Notes: a model not told the origin generated them from the letters alone. Shown: positions 11,577 through 24,632, counted from the first letter of the stretch. The stretch: DNA of 64,000 nucleotides from Kryptolebias marmoratus (GCF_001649575.2 NC_051441.1:17683590-17747589); one strand, 5' to 3'. Made by a program: numbers and translations.

Positions 11577-13447
11577 ATAGGTGTAAATCCCAGGGGGGTC
11601 GGGGGGGTCTGGACCNCCCCCCCCCAATAATTCAATGAAGGAAACTGTGTATTTAAACAATATAAATATAAAAAAGCAAAAAAGAGAGAAATCCGCCATT
11701 GATCTAAGAAAAAAAAAGGAATTTTTGTCTCTCCCAAATTTAACATTTTACGTTTTTAAACTTACGTTTAGAACTGATTTGTATTTATATTTATGCGTAG
11801 TTGTTTTTAGAGCTTGAATTCATGCTGATAGTATTGATTTTGATTTTATTTTGGTATGTTTACCTGCCTAAGCACTGCAGATGGAAATCAGCCGTGGTTA
11901 AATCTGCCGTGACAGAGCTGCCTCTTCCCGACTGTATTGTTCTACTGCGTGACTCCAAATGAATAAACTCGAACTCGAGTTGTCACAAGCGTGTCGAACA
12001 CTTCCCAGTATAGCTTCTGTAATTCTAGATAAAGCTACAGCTGTTTGGGTTTTTGTTGTCGTTGTTGACATTGATTGCAAACCTTACCCGGCAAATTTTA
12101 CCTTAAATTTCACCAGGAGTTTGTCCAAATATGTCATTCCATGTGATTCTAAGTGATGTTTTGAAATCATTCAGCTTTTGGGAGAAACCCCAAGTTGACA
12201 CAACCTCCTTCTCCCCTTTCACCTCCTTTAATCTTTGCATTTAGGCAAACATCAGAGGTGATTTGTGACGGGAGAGCTGCATGAAGGGAAGGGTTGCCGT
12301 CCTCCACGAGAAGTCACCAAGTCGCCTCTCGTTCTTGTTCTCGACGAAAATTGCGTCAATTTCTTCCCGTAGAGGCTTCGTCCGCCACTTCGCGACCCAA
12401 GTTCCCGGCCGAACTTTTTCCTCACAGGTGTTTGTGCCAAGTGTCGTGTGACTGGTCAGAAGCCGGTGAGCTTTAATGGAGTCATTCTGCTTCTACTGCT
12501 CCTCTGAGAAGCAGCTGGAGGCTGTTAGAAAATATAGCTGTCTTTACGACTGTTCCAGCAGAACTTAGAAACCTCTGAACTTAAATCTCTACAAGGACAG
12601 GAAAGCTGAGAAGCCGGAGGGAAGAAACCCGAGCAGGAGGAGGGAGAAGCTTCCCGGGAGTTCTGTCCCGAGCATCTAGTGAACGATGAAAGGTGTGGGC
12701 GAAAACGAACGGCCCTCAACCGACTTCTTATGGAGTTTGATGGAGCCGTTACAAGATGAGGACAGTGGATATACTGGACAGCAAATGGTAAAGATGGAGC
12801 CGCCAGGGAGGAGGAGGACAGGAGGAGGTTCATGGCTGCAGAGGAGGATGCAAGGATAGGATGAGACAGGTGCTGTGGAGACCCCCCCCTCCCCTAAAGG
12901 GAGCGACTGAAAGAATAAGACTGTGTTTTATGTGTGCCTGGATCACAGCTGCCGTTTAAAAGTTTAAAGTTGTGATTTTTGTTTGATTAAAAAAAAAGAC
13001 TGGTAATGAGGGTAATGAAGTAGGAAGTTGCCCTTTTTTGCGCGAAGAATTTCCATCCCTGCGTTGAGTCAGAAAGGGAAGCAAACTGGATCCAGACGAC
13101 GACTCTTACGAAGAAAAAGTAGAAGTTGTGGCTGCTTTCTGCCAGCTCATCTCCGGTTCACTCAGTGTCTGACTCACTGGTAGGAAGTGTCAGACGGCTC
13201 GCCCGTGCTGCCGCATGAGCTGCGGCCGCTCGCCCCTGTGAGTCGTCTACCCCGGCTCGGGTTTTTCTTATCTGCGAGACGGAGCGACGGCGGCTTTCAT
13301 CTGCTGATAACACCAGAAAAAATCAGGAAGCCTGGAGTGGACCGAAAGGGCCCTCTGGTTTACCAGGACGCCGCCGAGCAGCGTGGACTTCCTGTCGGTT
13401 GTTTCTTCTGTCGTTCACATGCGGGTCTTGTCATGGTTTTGCAGACG

Positions 13448-16400
13448 ATGGAGCAGAGCTCGTGCACCGAAGACCGAATCCGGCACGTCCTCGAGCGCTG
13501 CCTCTGTCACCTGGGTCTCGACTCGCCTGACAAGCACCTCTGGAATGGTAGGACCCGAATCCGTATTAGCTTTTTCGATGACAGCGCGATTAAAAACAGC
13601 GGGATTCATCTTAGACTTAGAAGTAATATGTCTAAATAAACGATCTGAAAGGTGGGTAAATTAATTCAAATGCAAATGTAGAGGAGGGGGAAGGGGGGAG
13701 GACATCTTTATAGAGAAAGCAGAATTGAAAGTGGTGATGGACAACTTGTGAAAGTATCATGCGAGATCAGTTTCGGTGTTTCTAACAAAAGAGCTTCATT
13801 CATCTAAACGGACCTGGGAGAGAAGGAGCCGTGTCCACCTTCACAGGGCTCACATTTTGTGAATATGTGGTGTGAAAACGTTTACCTCGCCGGCCCGTGT
13901 CGGAGCGAAACCCAAAAGCAGAACTCGCTGGCAGGTTCATGTTCTGCGTGTTTTGTTTTTTGTCTTCCGAACAAGCTGGACTTTGCGTCAGCCGCTGGTG
14001 TTTGGAGGAACTCGTGAAGAGGGATCCTCACAACTTCCTCATCCTCCTGCAGAAACTGCTGGAGAAAACAAAAGAGGTGAGGCGAGCGTCGCCGTCGTTT
14101 GCTTTTCGCGGTGACGCGGGAGGCCGCAGGCGTTTCACTTCCCTTTTTTTTTTTGTTTTGTTTTGTTTTGTTTTATTCCTCTTCCAGGTCCTGGAGCAGT
14201 GTCGGTACGAGCTGGTGGTGCCGCTGACTCTCTTGTTCTCCTCAGCTCTTCTCGGAGTGAGTTGGTCTCATTTGCAGCGAGTAAAAGAATAAAACGGGGG
14301 GGGGGTTTCCCCTTTTGAAGCATTTCTTCCCGTCTCTTGTAGAGCCCTTACATCGCTCCAGACTGCGGCGTGCTGCAGGAGGCCGACCTGTTGTTCCACG
14401 GCTTCCTGACGTGGCCCGAGCCGTGCAGCTCTGCCTGCAAACAGCTGCTGAACATCATCCAGCAGGAGCGCCGCGCTCCGGGTGGGACTGCAGCTCACAC
14501 ACATCAGTGAAAAGGGCCCAAATTTCAAACAAAAGCATCAAACAGTTCTTTCCATTTCTGCTCACTGCTTCAGTTTATTTAGCTGTGTTTTAGCACAGAA
14601 TTCAAAATACTGTTAGAACTATTCGCTGTTAATAAAGTGGAAATTTCAACATTAAAGTGAAACACTGAGATTAAAGTCAAAATGTGATTCAAATTAAAAA
14701 GCTCAGTTTAAAGTTGAAATGATGAGATTAACATCGAAATGTTGAGATCAGCTATAAAACACTGGGATCAAAGCTGAAATGGCGAGAATAAATTTTAAAT
14801 GTTGAATTAAACTTAAAATATTGAGGATAATATGCTGACATTAAAGTTTAAATGTTGAGCCGATGTCGAAATATTGACGATAAAGTAGAAAATACTGAGA
14901 GTAAAGTTGAAATGGAGAGAAAAAATTTTTAAATGTTGCAATAATGTCAAAATACTGAGGACAAAATGTTGGGACAAACGTTGAAAAGTCAAAAATAAAG
15001 TTAAAAGGCTGAGATAAAAGTGTAAATAATGAATATATGTCAACGTATTAAGGTTAAAATGTTAAAATTAACTATAAAATACTGAGGTTAAAGTTGAAAT
15101 GCTGAATAAAAGTCAAAGTACTGAGATTAACATCAGAATGTCAAGATTAAGGTTGACGTGTGATAAAATTAAAAATATTGAGGAAAAAAAGTTGAAATTC
15201 AGAGATGAGTTTGAAAAAGTTGAGACACAAGTCAACAGATTGTTTCAAGAATAAAGTCACAATGTTAGGAATAATCTGAAAGCTGAAAATAATTTAAAAA
15301 CAAGGCGAAGAATGAATAACCTGTTTTCTGCTTCCAAACATATTTATATTTGTTCCTTTCTTGTTGTTTTCTTTATTATCATTGGATGCACTTTTACCGG
15401 GTAAACTCCAAACTACCAGAAAGTCTTTTCTTGAATCAGTGTATCGCTCCTGCAGCAGTCTCAGTCACAACAACACAACTTCCTTCAGTCCTTCACAATA
15501 AGAGTCTCAAACATACAGATTGTTGACCTAAAACGTACTCAAACATCATCTGAAGTTTATAAAAATAACTGACATTATAAACTAAAAGTCACAACAGAAA
15601 CATGATTATCGCTGTATTTCCTCTAGTGATGGTTTGTTTTTTTATTCTCCTTTTCATCTAAAACTAACAACTTTCTTTCCACCGTTTCAACTTTATTCTG
15701 GAAAGTTCGGAGTGGCCCTACTACCAGTCGTATGAACTTTAGAAATAAAGATGATTTTGTATATTTTGTATTTTGTATAACAAGTCTGACTTTAAAGTAA
15801 AGCAGAACAGTATTCAGTCAGTGAGAGTTAAAGGAAATTGGTCAGTATAAAGGCAATCACAGAGTCGGTAATTGCCTTTTTCTTGTTGCAGGTATTTCAT
15901 TCCAACGACTGATCAGGACCGAGCAGGGGATATGTCCTGAACTTACCTGTTCTAAAACTGTGTAAGTCCATCCGGACTCTAAAAACAAGGGGCTGCTGTT
16001 AAAAAAAAAAGACAAAAAACAACAAAACATTAAATATGTAAAGTGATCTTTCTTATCAGAATGGTGCTGTTGGTGAGCCCAGACGATGAAAACCCTTTGG
16101 AGGTCCAGTCGGTCTCTGAGCAGCTGAGCACCACCCACGACTCCACCCGAGACGTCATCCCCACGCTGATCCTGCACAGCTTCCAGGCTGCTTTTGGTAC
16201 CAAACATGACCTGCAGGCACTCCACACCTCCCTGGAGGTAAATCGGAATGTCTTATTTCTGTTTCCTCGTCGTTCTTCCGTTTTTTTTTTGTTTTGTTTT
16301 TTTTTTCCTTTCTTTAAGCGGTCCGTCCTGATTTCACCTCCAGGGAAAGCATCCACAGGAGCTGGAGCAGCTCATGGAGTCCATAACGAGCAGCATGGAA

Positions 16401-19400
16401 GCAGCAGCCTCTGTGGCAGATCCCAAAAAAGCACGAGAGGGTCTGCTCCGCAGCTTGGAGAAGCTCGGAGAAGGTCTTACCGGCCGTGGTCCCGCGGGCA
16501 GCTGCCCAGACACCGGTAAGACAAAGTCCAGTAAAGACCGGTGCAGCTCATATGAGCTCATACTCATACATGTAAACTTTATCATCTGGATCAGTTCGTA
16601 AGAATCTAAGTTCTGCGTCAGCAATGCATGGAACAAATCCAAAGGTGGGCCCAGAGGACAGCCTGGGAGTTCAACCATGAACAAATGAAGAAAAGCGACG
16701 AGAACGTTTGACTTAAGATTGTCCGTATTTAAACAGTTTATCACTTAGGAACCATACAAACACCAAAATGGTGTCAGTCTTCCCCCGTCGGCATTTGACA
16801 ATGCCTTTATTGCTTGTTGGTCTGAAATGCGAAACTGTAGATCTAGGAATTGAGTGCTTTCCCAAAATAAAAAAACATTTAAGCCCCAAAGGCCTTGCAC
16901 ATGTGGACTCAGAGGTCACGTTGAAGATTTAAGAAGCCTAAATTGAAAGCTATAAAAAGAGTATCCTGTGTGGTTCTTTATCCTGGTGTTTCCTTGTCTG
17001 TTTTAGGCTTTGTTGAGACTTTCATGCTGCCCCTTCCCAAATGTCACACACGCTTATGGGAGGATGATAACTTTGGTAAATACTATTCATTTAACTTTTA
17101 AATTCTCCCTTCTCCAATTAACTGGTGTGATTCCTTGGACTTCCCCCTACAAATACTTGTTCTCATTCATGCAGATGTTCTGAAGAACATACTTGGAATT
17201 GATTCCGACCTTGACTCTCCTCCCGATTGTTTCCTCCAAGCGGACATAGATGAGGATGACGGCAACGAGACCACCGTAGATGATGAGTTTGAGTTGGACT
17301 TAAACAGAGGGGATCATGAGTTTCAAAGCCATCGGATCTCGGGGACATCAACGTCCTCCAGAGACTCTACGTTTTCCAGCAACTCCATGTCCTCCACTGT
17401 GTCCGTGCCCTGTGGCTCATCCGGCGTGGAAAGTGACTTTGGTGAGGAGGTGACACAAAGGGACACGGAGGAGGGACACGATAGCCAACCAGAATCTCGA
17501 AAGAAACCCAAGAAAAAGTCCAAATCCCTCTTGGGCTTAGAGCGCTTCTCGTTACTTTTTAAGACACCCCGCAGTCCCAGAGCCTGCCACCATGCCGAGA
17601 GCATGGGCTACAACGGGGACATCAACAGAGACTTCATAAGAGCTGGGGGGAAACTCAAACACCCGAGGTTCCATGTGAAGCAGGCTTGCCCTACGGCCTT
17701 AGATCCTCTTTCCCTCGTGAAACAAGTGTGCTTCCGCAGGAGGCCGATCCTGAGCGTCGACGAAGGAACTGTGGCAGATGTGCCAAGCGTGGTCAAAGTG
17801 GTCATATTCGGAGGGGACAGGGAGGCTGGCAGGCTTGCCCGAGCGTACAGCGACCTGCAGCAGAAAGAGAGCAAATGTCCTCAGCTCACCAGGATGTGCA
17901 AACTGCAGTTTTACTTTGTTCCCACCAAAAGGAGGATTGGAAGTACGGGAGCTGGACACTCGCCAGCCGAAGGACAGGTGGAAGGTTTAACCAAAACAGC
18001 AGCAAATATAGTAAGATCATTTTTGTTTACTTCTATATGTCCATTTTCTACCACTTATCCTTGGTCGGGTCACTGAGGAAACAGGTCCAGGAGAGAAACC
18101 CAGACATCTCATTCCCCAGCATCACTCTCCAGCTCCGATCCCAAGGTGTTCCCAGGCCAGAGAGGATTTATAATCCCTCCAGTGAGTTCTGGATCTGCCC
18201 TGAGGTCTCTTCCCAGTGGGACATGCCCGGAAAACCTCCAAAGGGGGGGTCCAGGAGGCATCCTAATCAGATGCCTGAACCACCTCAAATGACTCCTTTC
18301 CATGTGAAGGAGCAGCAGCTCTACTCCGAGTCTGTCTGTGCACAAGATTACTCAAAAAGTTATCAACGAATTTTCATATAATTTTTTTAGGAAACGTCAA
18401 CAAGGAACAAGCGATTTGATTTTGGTAGTGTTTCGGGTCACAATCCAGATTCGGGAACTGACATGATGAAGATCCCTATAGCAGTCTGTGACCCTATGGC
18501 CTTGGCGAACGTTTGCGCTCTCTGAGTGCTTCTAGTTCAAAATGTAGCTGTGTGGATCCGTGAGATAGCTTTAAAGAAATGTAGCAACTTAGTTCCCAAA
18601 TGCTCGCTGTTATTTTGTTCCCTAGAAACCAAAACGACAATGGAGCCGTTTTTACCGGTGTTTCTAGGTTTGTCTGGATTTATCTTGATCCTCTCACCAA
18701 GAAACTTTGATTGTGTGCTAAAACGGTTCATAACTGAGAGGAAATTGTAAACACCTCAAGAGGAGGAGTTCATGTCAATGAGTGGTAGTTCGATGGAGCA
18801 AGAGATAGATCAACAAATTGGGGGCATTGTCTGCAATAATGAGGGTGCTGCTCCAGTCTTTTTGTGATGAAGAAAGAGCTAAGCTGGAAAGCAAAGCTCC
18901 TGGTTTACTGATCCATTTATGTTCCAACCCTCAGCTATGCTCATGAGGTTTAGATCATGACAGAAAGAACAAGATCCCAGATGGAAACGGCTGAAATGAG
19001 CCTCCTCCATAGGGTGGCCGGGCTCAGCCTTAGAGATAAGAAGAGGAGCTCCGTCATCTGGAGGGAGCTCAGATTAGTCGTTGCTCCTCCACATCGAATG
19101 AGTGATCCGAGGTGGTTCTGGTAACTGATCAGGACGTCCGCTGGGAGGAGACCAAGAACATCGTGGGACCCTTCCAGGAGGAGCTTTTTGCCGGGGAGAT
19201 GGATATATGGGTTTCCTTCCTCGACCTGTTGCCTCTGCGACTTGACTGTGTGCAACATAGGTGGCAGAGAATGGATGGAAATTGGAAACGGGATAAGAAA
19301 TAAACCCAGCTTTGGTTGTTTTGGGGAAATCTTGAACCAGGCTAAGAGTCTCTGTACTTTGATATGTCGTTAATGTGGACGTTCTCGTCACCTAGTGGTG

Positions 19401-22138
19401 CGGAATGAGTACTTCAGCAATTTTGTTAGAATTGTGGGTATCTTTGAAAAAAATCCTGTTCAAAATAATATGGGACATTAGTTAAGCACTGTGGTACCTT
19501 GTTTGTGAGAAAACTGAGCATAAACTGTATTTCTTTGTTGAAGAAGAGTATCAATCCCTCCAAAAAGGGACATTAATTTTCCTGTTTAACTCTGAATATC
19601 ACTGAAAGCTTTTTCATTTGATTAAATGTGTCAAAGGAGTCAAACAGCATAGAAGAGGAGGACTTTACAACAGATATAGCCCACTTTTTGGGCCTGATGG
19701 ATCCATGGTACGACCGCAACGTCGTCAGTCTGCTCAGCTTGTCCTCTGACGTCCTCTGTGAGGTACATTTCACACCTGTAGCATCAGCTTTTTACAGTAT
19801 GCAACATAATTCAAGAGGCGCTAAGAAAAGGCCTAATAGTTTGGTTATTTGGTCACACTTACTGATTGAGGACAGATAAGACTCTGGTACTGAAAGTAGT
19901 ATTATTTCTTGCCCTGCTGTTGATTTTTGACGCCCCTTTCTTTTTTGGGGGGATAAATTTGAACGATTTACACCGGGAGATGACCTCATTATGAGAAGTA
20001 GTATGGTTAAGATGGATTTTCTTTTAGTTCAAGCATGTTTTAGGTTAGTGGTTGTTTCCGCGTCTCATCATCTGTCTTCTCCAAAACTCGCCTCGACCCA
20101 GGCGCCGTCCAAGGACGAGGACGTCTCCACGGGCTCTGGCGGCGCGGAGCGTCTTTCCCTGCTGGCCGACTTGGTGCTGTACTACTGCAGGCATGCGGAC
20201 AAGCCTGTCCTGGTGCAGCTCTACCAGGCCGAGGTCGGAGCGCCACGCCTACAGGACACGGTGAGCTTTGATCGGAGTGAAATCTCACGCTTCCTTCCTT
20301 CTCGCAGCTCACCCTGGCCGGGGGAGAGAAGAGAAGGGAAGTGTTCATTCACACCTTGGAGCTGGGACACACGGCTGGAACCAGAGCTCTTAAGGCCATG
20401 GGTCAGTACCACTCTGCAAAATCTGCGCAGATGAATGTGACAGCCCGCATGTAGGCTAACGTCAGATGGATTCTTTCTAAAGGGGCCGCCACCAAAAGGT
20501 TTGGGATTGATAAAGAACGGGAGGCTGTGCCTTTAACGCTGAGCGTCGCCTACAACAAGGTGTTGTTCTCTCACAGGTTTCCTGCGTTCCAAACAGTAAA
20601 CCAGATTTCTATAAGAGGCAGAACTCAACTCATCTGATTACAGGTGGCTGTCAGCAGGAGGAGTCAGTGGATTCAGACAGAGACGGTTTGCACGTCCATT
20701 AATCTTCGCAAAACATGCAGAAGAGCCGAGGAACTCGGTCAGTAAAGCCACCGCTGTGTCGCTGGGCTGCCGCTGCTGGCAGTTTCATTACTGCTTCATC
20801 TCATTTTATTTGCAGTTTTGTCGCAAATTTGTTTTGTAGATTTCCAAACCCTGCCAAAGTTGGCTCACAATTCCCAAACTTTCCGCTGTCACGGAAGCTA
20901 AACTGAGACTCCAGACGCCTGTGATGACCCTGTAACTATTCTGAGAGGAAAAACATTTGCAGTAATCTTTTGAATGAAGCTCTATGCAAGGTAGTAGGCG
21001 GCTAGAAGATCAGTTTTACCAAAAATAATAGTCTGTTTTATTTTGATTGAGGCTCAGAGAACTTTGTTCCAGCTGTGATTTAGGGTCTTTTTTTTTTTTA
21101 GCAAAATCGTGATGCCATCTTTATTTTTATTTTTAAGAGCATAGGAAATTGGAACGTCATCTGCAAAGCAGTGAAAGGTAATTTTCTACTGACTGAAGAC
21201 TGACCCCAAAGGCAGCCCATAAATTTAATTTATTTTTAAATTTAAAAAAAGGGCCTGGTATGGAGCCCTGTGGGACACCGTAGTTTAATGGAGTAGTGAC
21301 CCAGGTTGACAGAGAAGGCCCTGCCAGCTAGATAAGATAGAAGCCATTTCAGAGACTGTCCACACGCAGCTGAAGGCAGGAGACGATGATCTGATGGTTA
21401 ATGTTTGTGTGGGAGCATATTGTGGATCCTCTTTAGATGAGATGAAAACTTGAATATTAGGAAGAAAACCATCTGTGCTGCTGGGTTTACAGTCAGAATC
21501 TGGGACACTGTCTCACTTTTAGAGATGAAGGACAAAGGGCTAAGATGCTGTGGTCCCATGTGAAGAGTCTTTTTTTTGTTTTGTTTCATGTGTTTGATTG
21601 AGTTACGTCCAGATTTACAAGAGACCCTGCAGCTGACGCTGACAGAAGTCCTGAAACGGCAGTGCCCCAAATTGAAAAAGGGTTACAACCAGGTGAGGGA
21701 GGGGTTTTAAACTCTGACAACAACATGAAACTGGGGGTGGGGAGAGAAGGCAAGCTTCCTAATCACGCTTGGTTTCCTGTTTGCAGCAAATCCTGACATC
21801 AGAGGTGAAGGTGGACCGGGTGCAAGTGACAGCTCAAGAGGCGGGGACAACTTTTGCTGTCTGTCTGGACCAGGACCAGAAAACGTTCATCCAGAGCGTC
21901 ACAAGGTAAGGTGTTCGCCGACGTCTTCCAAAGCAGGAGCTCCCGTCAGGAACAGGACCGTTTCATCGCTCCTCCTCCTCCTCCGTGCAGGTGTGAGGTG
22001 ACCCTGTGCAGCAAACCGGGAACTAGTTCCGACTGGAGGTCCTACAGACACCTGCCGGGCCAAGTCCAGCCTCTGCACCCGACGTACCGCTCGCTGCTCT
22101 GCCTCCCCGTCACCTGCTTCTCCACCTCGTACCCGTGA
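13448..22138 (+). CDS. pik3r5: phosphoinositide 3-kinase regulatory subunit 5 (p101), 17 exons
   Basis: p101 binds the p110-gamma catalytic subunit and G-protein beta-gamma, linking GPCRs to PIP3 synthesis at the plasma membrane. Exons: 13448-13547, 13976-14076, 14188-14256, 14343-14481, 15892-15961, 16060-16237, 16344-16515, 17007-17075, 17175-18010, 19637-19762, 20102-20233 (or 20260), 20308-20401, 20483-20559, 20644-20737, 21613-21692, 21787-21905, 21991-22138. All junctions are AG/GT and phase-compatible, giving about 867 residues against 880 in human. Family blocks seen: CTEDRI.H.LERCL at the N-terminus; [10 protein letters not shown]; an acidic then lysine-rich linker in the large exon; [63 protein letters not shown]; and the end SLLCLPV. 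The start follows an acceptor directly. The exon 11 donor is ambiguous (see findings). Upstream leader exons are not resolved. Confidence 0.95.
14640..15280. repeat. degenerate intronic minisatellite (about 20-bp unit)
   Basis: Within pik3r5 intron 4, phrases like GTTGAAATGTTGAGATTAA and AAAATACTGAGG recur every ~18-22 bases with heavy drift. Low-complexity reading frames here come from the repeat. Confidence 0.8.
18085..18340 (-). repeat. LINE 3'-end fragment, antisense, in pik3r5 intron 9
   Basis: The reverse complement reads like the tail of a fish LINE protein: ...[16 protein letters not shown]..., then a PRG/RPRTRW-like region. It is damaged by frameshifts. It belongs to the same family as 18920-19290, which lies in the opposite orientation about 600 bases away. 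Confidence 0.65.
18391..18480 (+). other. possible extra pik3r5 exon (unproven)
   Basis: A strong acceptor (T-run then TTTAG) precedes a phase-0 frame of about 30 codons (starting [12 protein letters not shown]) that could insert between exons 9 and 10 without shifting the frame. The only matching donor is weak (GTCTGT), and a stop lies at about 18523. Human p101 has a variable linker at this point, so neither presence nor absence would be surprising. Confidence 0.25.
18920..19290 (+). repeat. LINE 3'-end fragment, sense, in pik3r5 intron 9
   Basis: The sequence contains phrases of a common fish LINE tail (GAGACGGCTGAAATGAGCC-like, CTCCTCCACATCGAATGAG, CAGGAGGAGCTTTTTGCCGG) and ends in the ATGGATGG-like tail usual for the family. 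It is decayed and not coding. Confidence 0.65.
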
Positions 22139-22264
22139 CGCACGGAAAGAAGAAAGTTCAACCGGAAATTTAAAAAAAAAGGGTCAAATTCGGGTTATTT
22201 CGAGGCTTAGGCTGTAGAGCTGGACAAAAAAAAAAAAAAAATCACAAAATGTTTTGCTTTTATC

Positions 22265-22270
22265 AATAAA
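22265..22270 (+). terminator. pik3r5: pik3r5 poly(A) signal candidate
   Basis: A canonical AATAAA lies 127 bases after the pik3r5 stop codon and is followed by GT-rich sequence. A further AATAAA-type site occurs near 22553 and could be an alternative. Confidence 0.6.
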
Positions 22271-23171
22271 TCTGTTTACAGAAATGGGTCAGGGCAGAGA
22301 CACCCGAGTCGGGTTTACTTCCTGCTTTTAAAGGCGTTGTGATTAAAAATGGGCTCCACTGCTAATGATCAGAATATCAATTATTTATTATTATTATGTC
22401 ATGTTTTGCTGTTGCTGGAGTCCCAACGTCTCAGCTGTGCTTTCTAAAACAGGACCATTATGTCACTAATTTGCTAATAATACTAGAAAACTGACTACTT
22501 GAGAATATTTGTACATTTGATTCAAATCCAACATATGATGAAAATATTTGTATAATAAAGTAAGATATTTATTTTGATGTGAAGCCGATAACGTCTTGTT
22601 CTCTTTGTCCAAAATCACAAATGAACCCACACTTCAGCTGTTGTCCTTTTGTTTTATTTTAGCCTTTAGGCAGCACAGGGGAGAGGGCAAAGTTATGGCC
22701 CGAGGGCCAGAGACGGCCCATTAACCATGTCAGTCCGGCCCTTGATGTTGTTAAAGAAAAAATGATGAAAGATCTGATTTGTTTAAAGATTTCAAAGAAA
22801 GTGAGTTATGTATACAAACTCTTAACTGCGTACGACAGAGAGCCCTGAAAGAAAATAGACCTAATTTTTTGGGAAAGATTTTTAACTAAATTAAAGATAA
22901 ATGTTTAAAAAAAGGACTCCAGTTGTTGCCTTTTTAAACAGAGTTTATATTTAAATGAGCTCTCACACATTTTAGTTCATCTTTTATGTTGACTATACAA
23001 GTACTACTAGTATAGTATAATACTACACTATGAAACAAGTCTCGAAAGAGCTTTTTTGACACGTTTGCCCCATTTAATATTTCGTTAAAACCTGTTTCAT
23101 TTTCTGTGTTCGGTCCATGGCCGGTCTGTCTGCTCCAAGCGGCTGACTGATCATTTATCTTCTCAATTCAG

Positions 23172-23363
23172 TCTCACGAATGGACCTTCAAGGAGAACAT
23201 GTCCACCGTGGGACGCAGCAGGTTCAACATTATCACGCTATCCCTGCAGCAGATAGGATCAGGCGAGATCCCCAGTTGTAGTGGTCGTATCGAAGAGGCA
23301 GACTCATCTCTGCCCCAGAAGCTGCCTGCAGCTCTGATCGCTGCCTACAGGGCAAAACGATAA
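23172..23363 (+). other. orphan terminal-exon-like block
   Basis: An acceptor-like site (pyrimidine-rich, ending CAATTCAG) opens a phase-0 frame of 63 codons ending in TAA at 23361-23363. The peptide is balanced in composition (starts SHEWTFKENMSTVGRS, ends AALIAAYRAKR) and does not look like repeat translation. I do not recognise it and found no upstream partner exon. It could be the relic or last exon of a gene lost between pik3r5 and mfsd6l, or chance. Confidence 0.3.
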
Positions 23364-23918
23364 ACCTGAGGTGAAGGAGAGAGTCTGGGCAGGATGAAAG
23401 GGGTGGAGAAAAGTTTCAGGAGTGATCTGTGACAAAAGGGTGGCTTAAGTACAAGTACTTCGTTACTGTACTTAAGTACAATTTTCGTGTATCTGTACTT
23501 TACTTAAGTATATTTAATAATGGATACTTTCTACTTTTACTCCACTACATTTTACAGTAAGTATCTGTACTTTCTACTTCACTACATTTCTACAAAACCG
23601 TCGCGTTACTCGTTACATCCAAGTCGCATTTCGGTATTTTGATTTGTTCGTTAGTTTGAAAGTATCCAATGGCGAGAGAGGAATCAGTCCACTGAACCAA
23701 TGCAAAGCGAGAAAGATCCATTAGGCCCTCCCTCAAGAAGAGCAAGGCAGTACGCAGCACCTGCAGAATGACTAACACCCGGAATGGAGTCCGGTGATAG
23801 ACAACCAGAAGACCTGCGCCACCCATGGTCTTATTTAAAAGATTTATTTGAAATAACCGGGTCAAGTTTACCTTAAAGTGGCCAACTCTCTGCTATTCCT
23901 GTATCGATTTGATACAGT

Positions 23919-24308
23919 NNNNNNNNNNNNNNNNNNNNNNNNNNNNNNNNNNNNNNNNNNNNNNNNNNNNNNNNNNNNNNNNNNNNNNNNNNNNNNNNNN
24001 NNNNNNNNNNNNNNNNNNNNNNNNNNNNNNNNNNNNNNNNNNNNNNNNNNNNNNNNNNNNNNNNNNNNNNNNNNNNNNNNNNNNNNNNNNNNNNNNNNNN
24101 NNNNNNNNNNNNNNNNNNNNNNNNNNNNNNNNNNNNNNNNNNNNNNNNNNNNNNNNNNNNNNNNNNNNNNNNNNNNNNNNNNNNNNNNNNNNNNNNNNNN
24201 NNNNNNNNNNNNNNNNNNNNNNNNNNNNNNNNNNNNNNNNNNNNNNNNNNNNNNNNNNNNNNNNNNNNNNNNNNNNNNNNNNNNNNNNNNNNNNNNNNNN
24301 NNNNNNNN
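23919..24308. other. assembly gap (390 N)
   Basis: A run of N inside the hAT-like element. Confidence 1.
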
Positions 24309-24632
24309 CAATATAATGGTTTATATAGCCTGATTTTCCACAGTCTGGCTAATGTCTTTAACCATTTACGTTTAATGTTTGTTAGTGACATATTTAGTTT
24401 TGCTGAGGGGACATAAAACCGCGGTGAAAAGGCACAGGGTGAGGCAGGCAGTACTTTGCCGCACTGAAGGGGGCGCACATGAGCCAATGGGAGCTTGTTG
24501 CTGCTGTCCTTTCACGCAGAGGCGAGTGACAGTCACGTGCACTGCTGCCAGCCGTTAAGTTTTGTTTTGCTCCTTGAGACTGCCAAAATGGTAATTGTAA
24601 CGTTTTTTCTTCTCTTATCTTTATTACTACTA

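Larger units (their letters stand above)
8111..13447. other. intergenic region between divergent ntn1 and pik3r5
   Basis: No protein-coding gene is recognisable. The content is AT-rich unique sequence, LINE debris (a short piece at about 8917-8965 and one at 9545-9665), a degenerate GTACC-rich minisatellite (11071-11576) and one ambiguous base (11616). A noncoding pik3r5 leader exon is likely between about 12.9 and 13.2 kb but cannot be pinned down. Distal regulatory elements of both genes could lie here. Confidence 0.6.
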
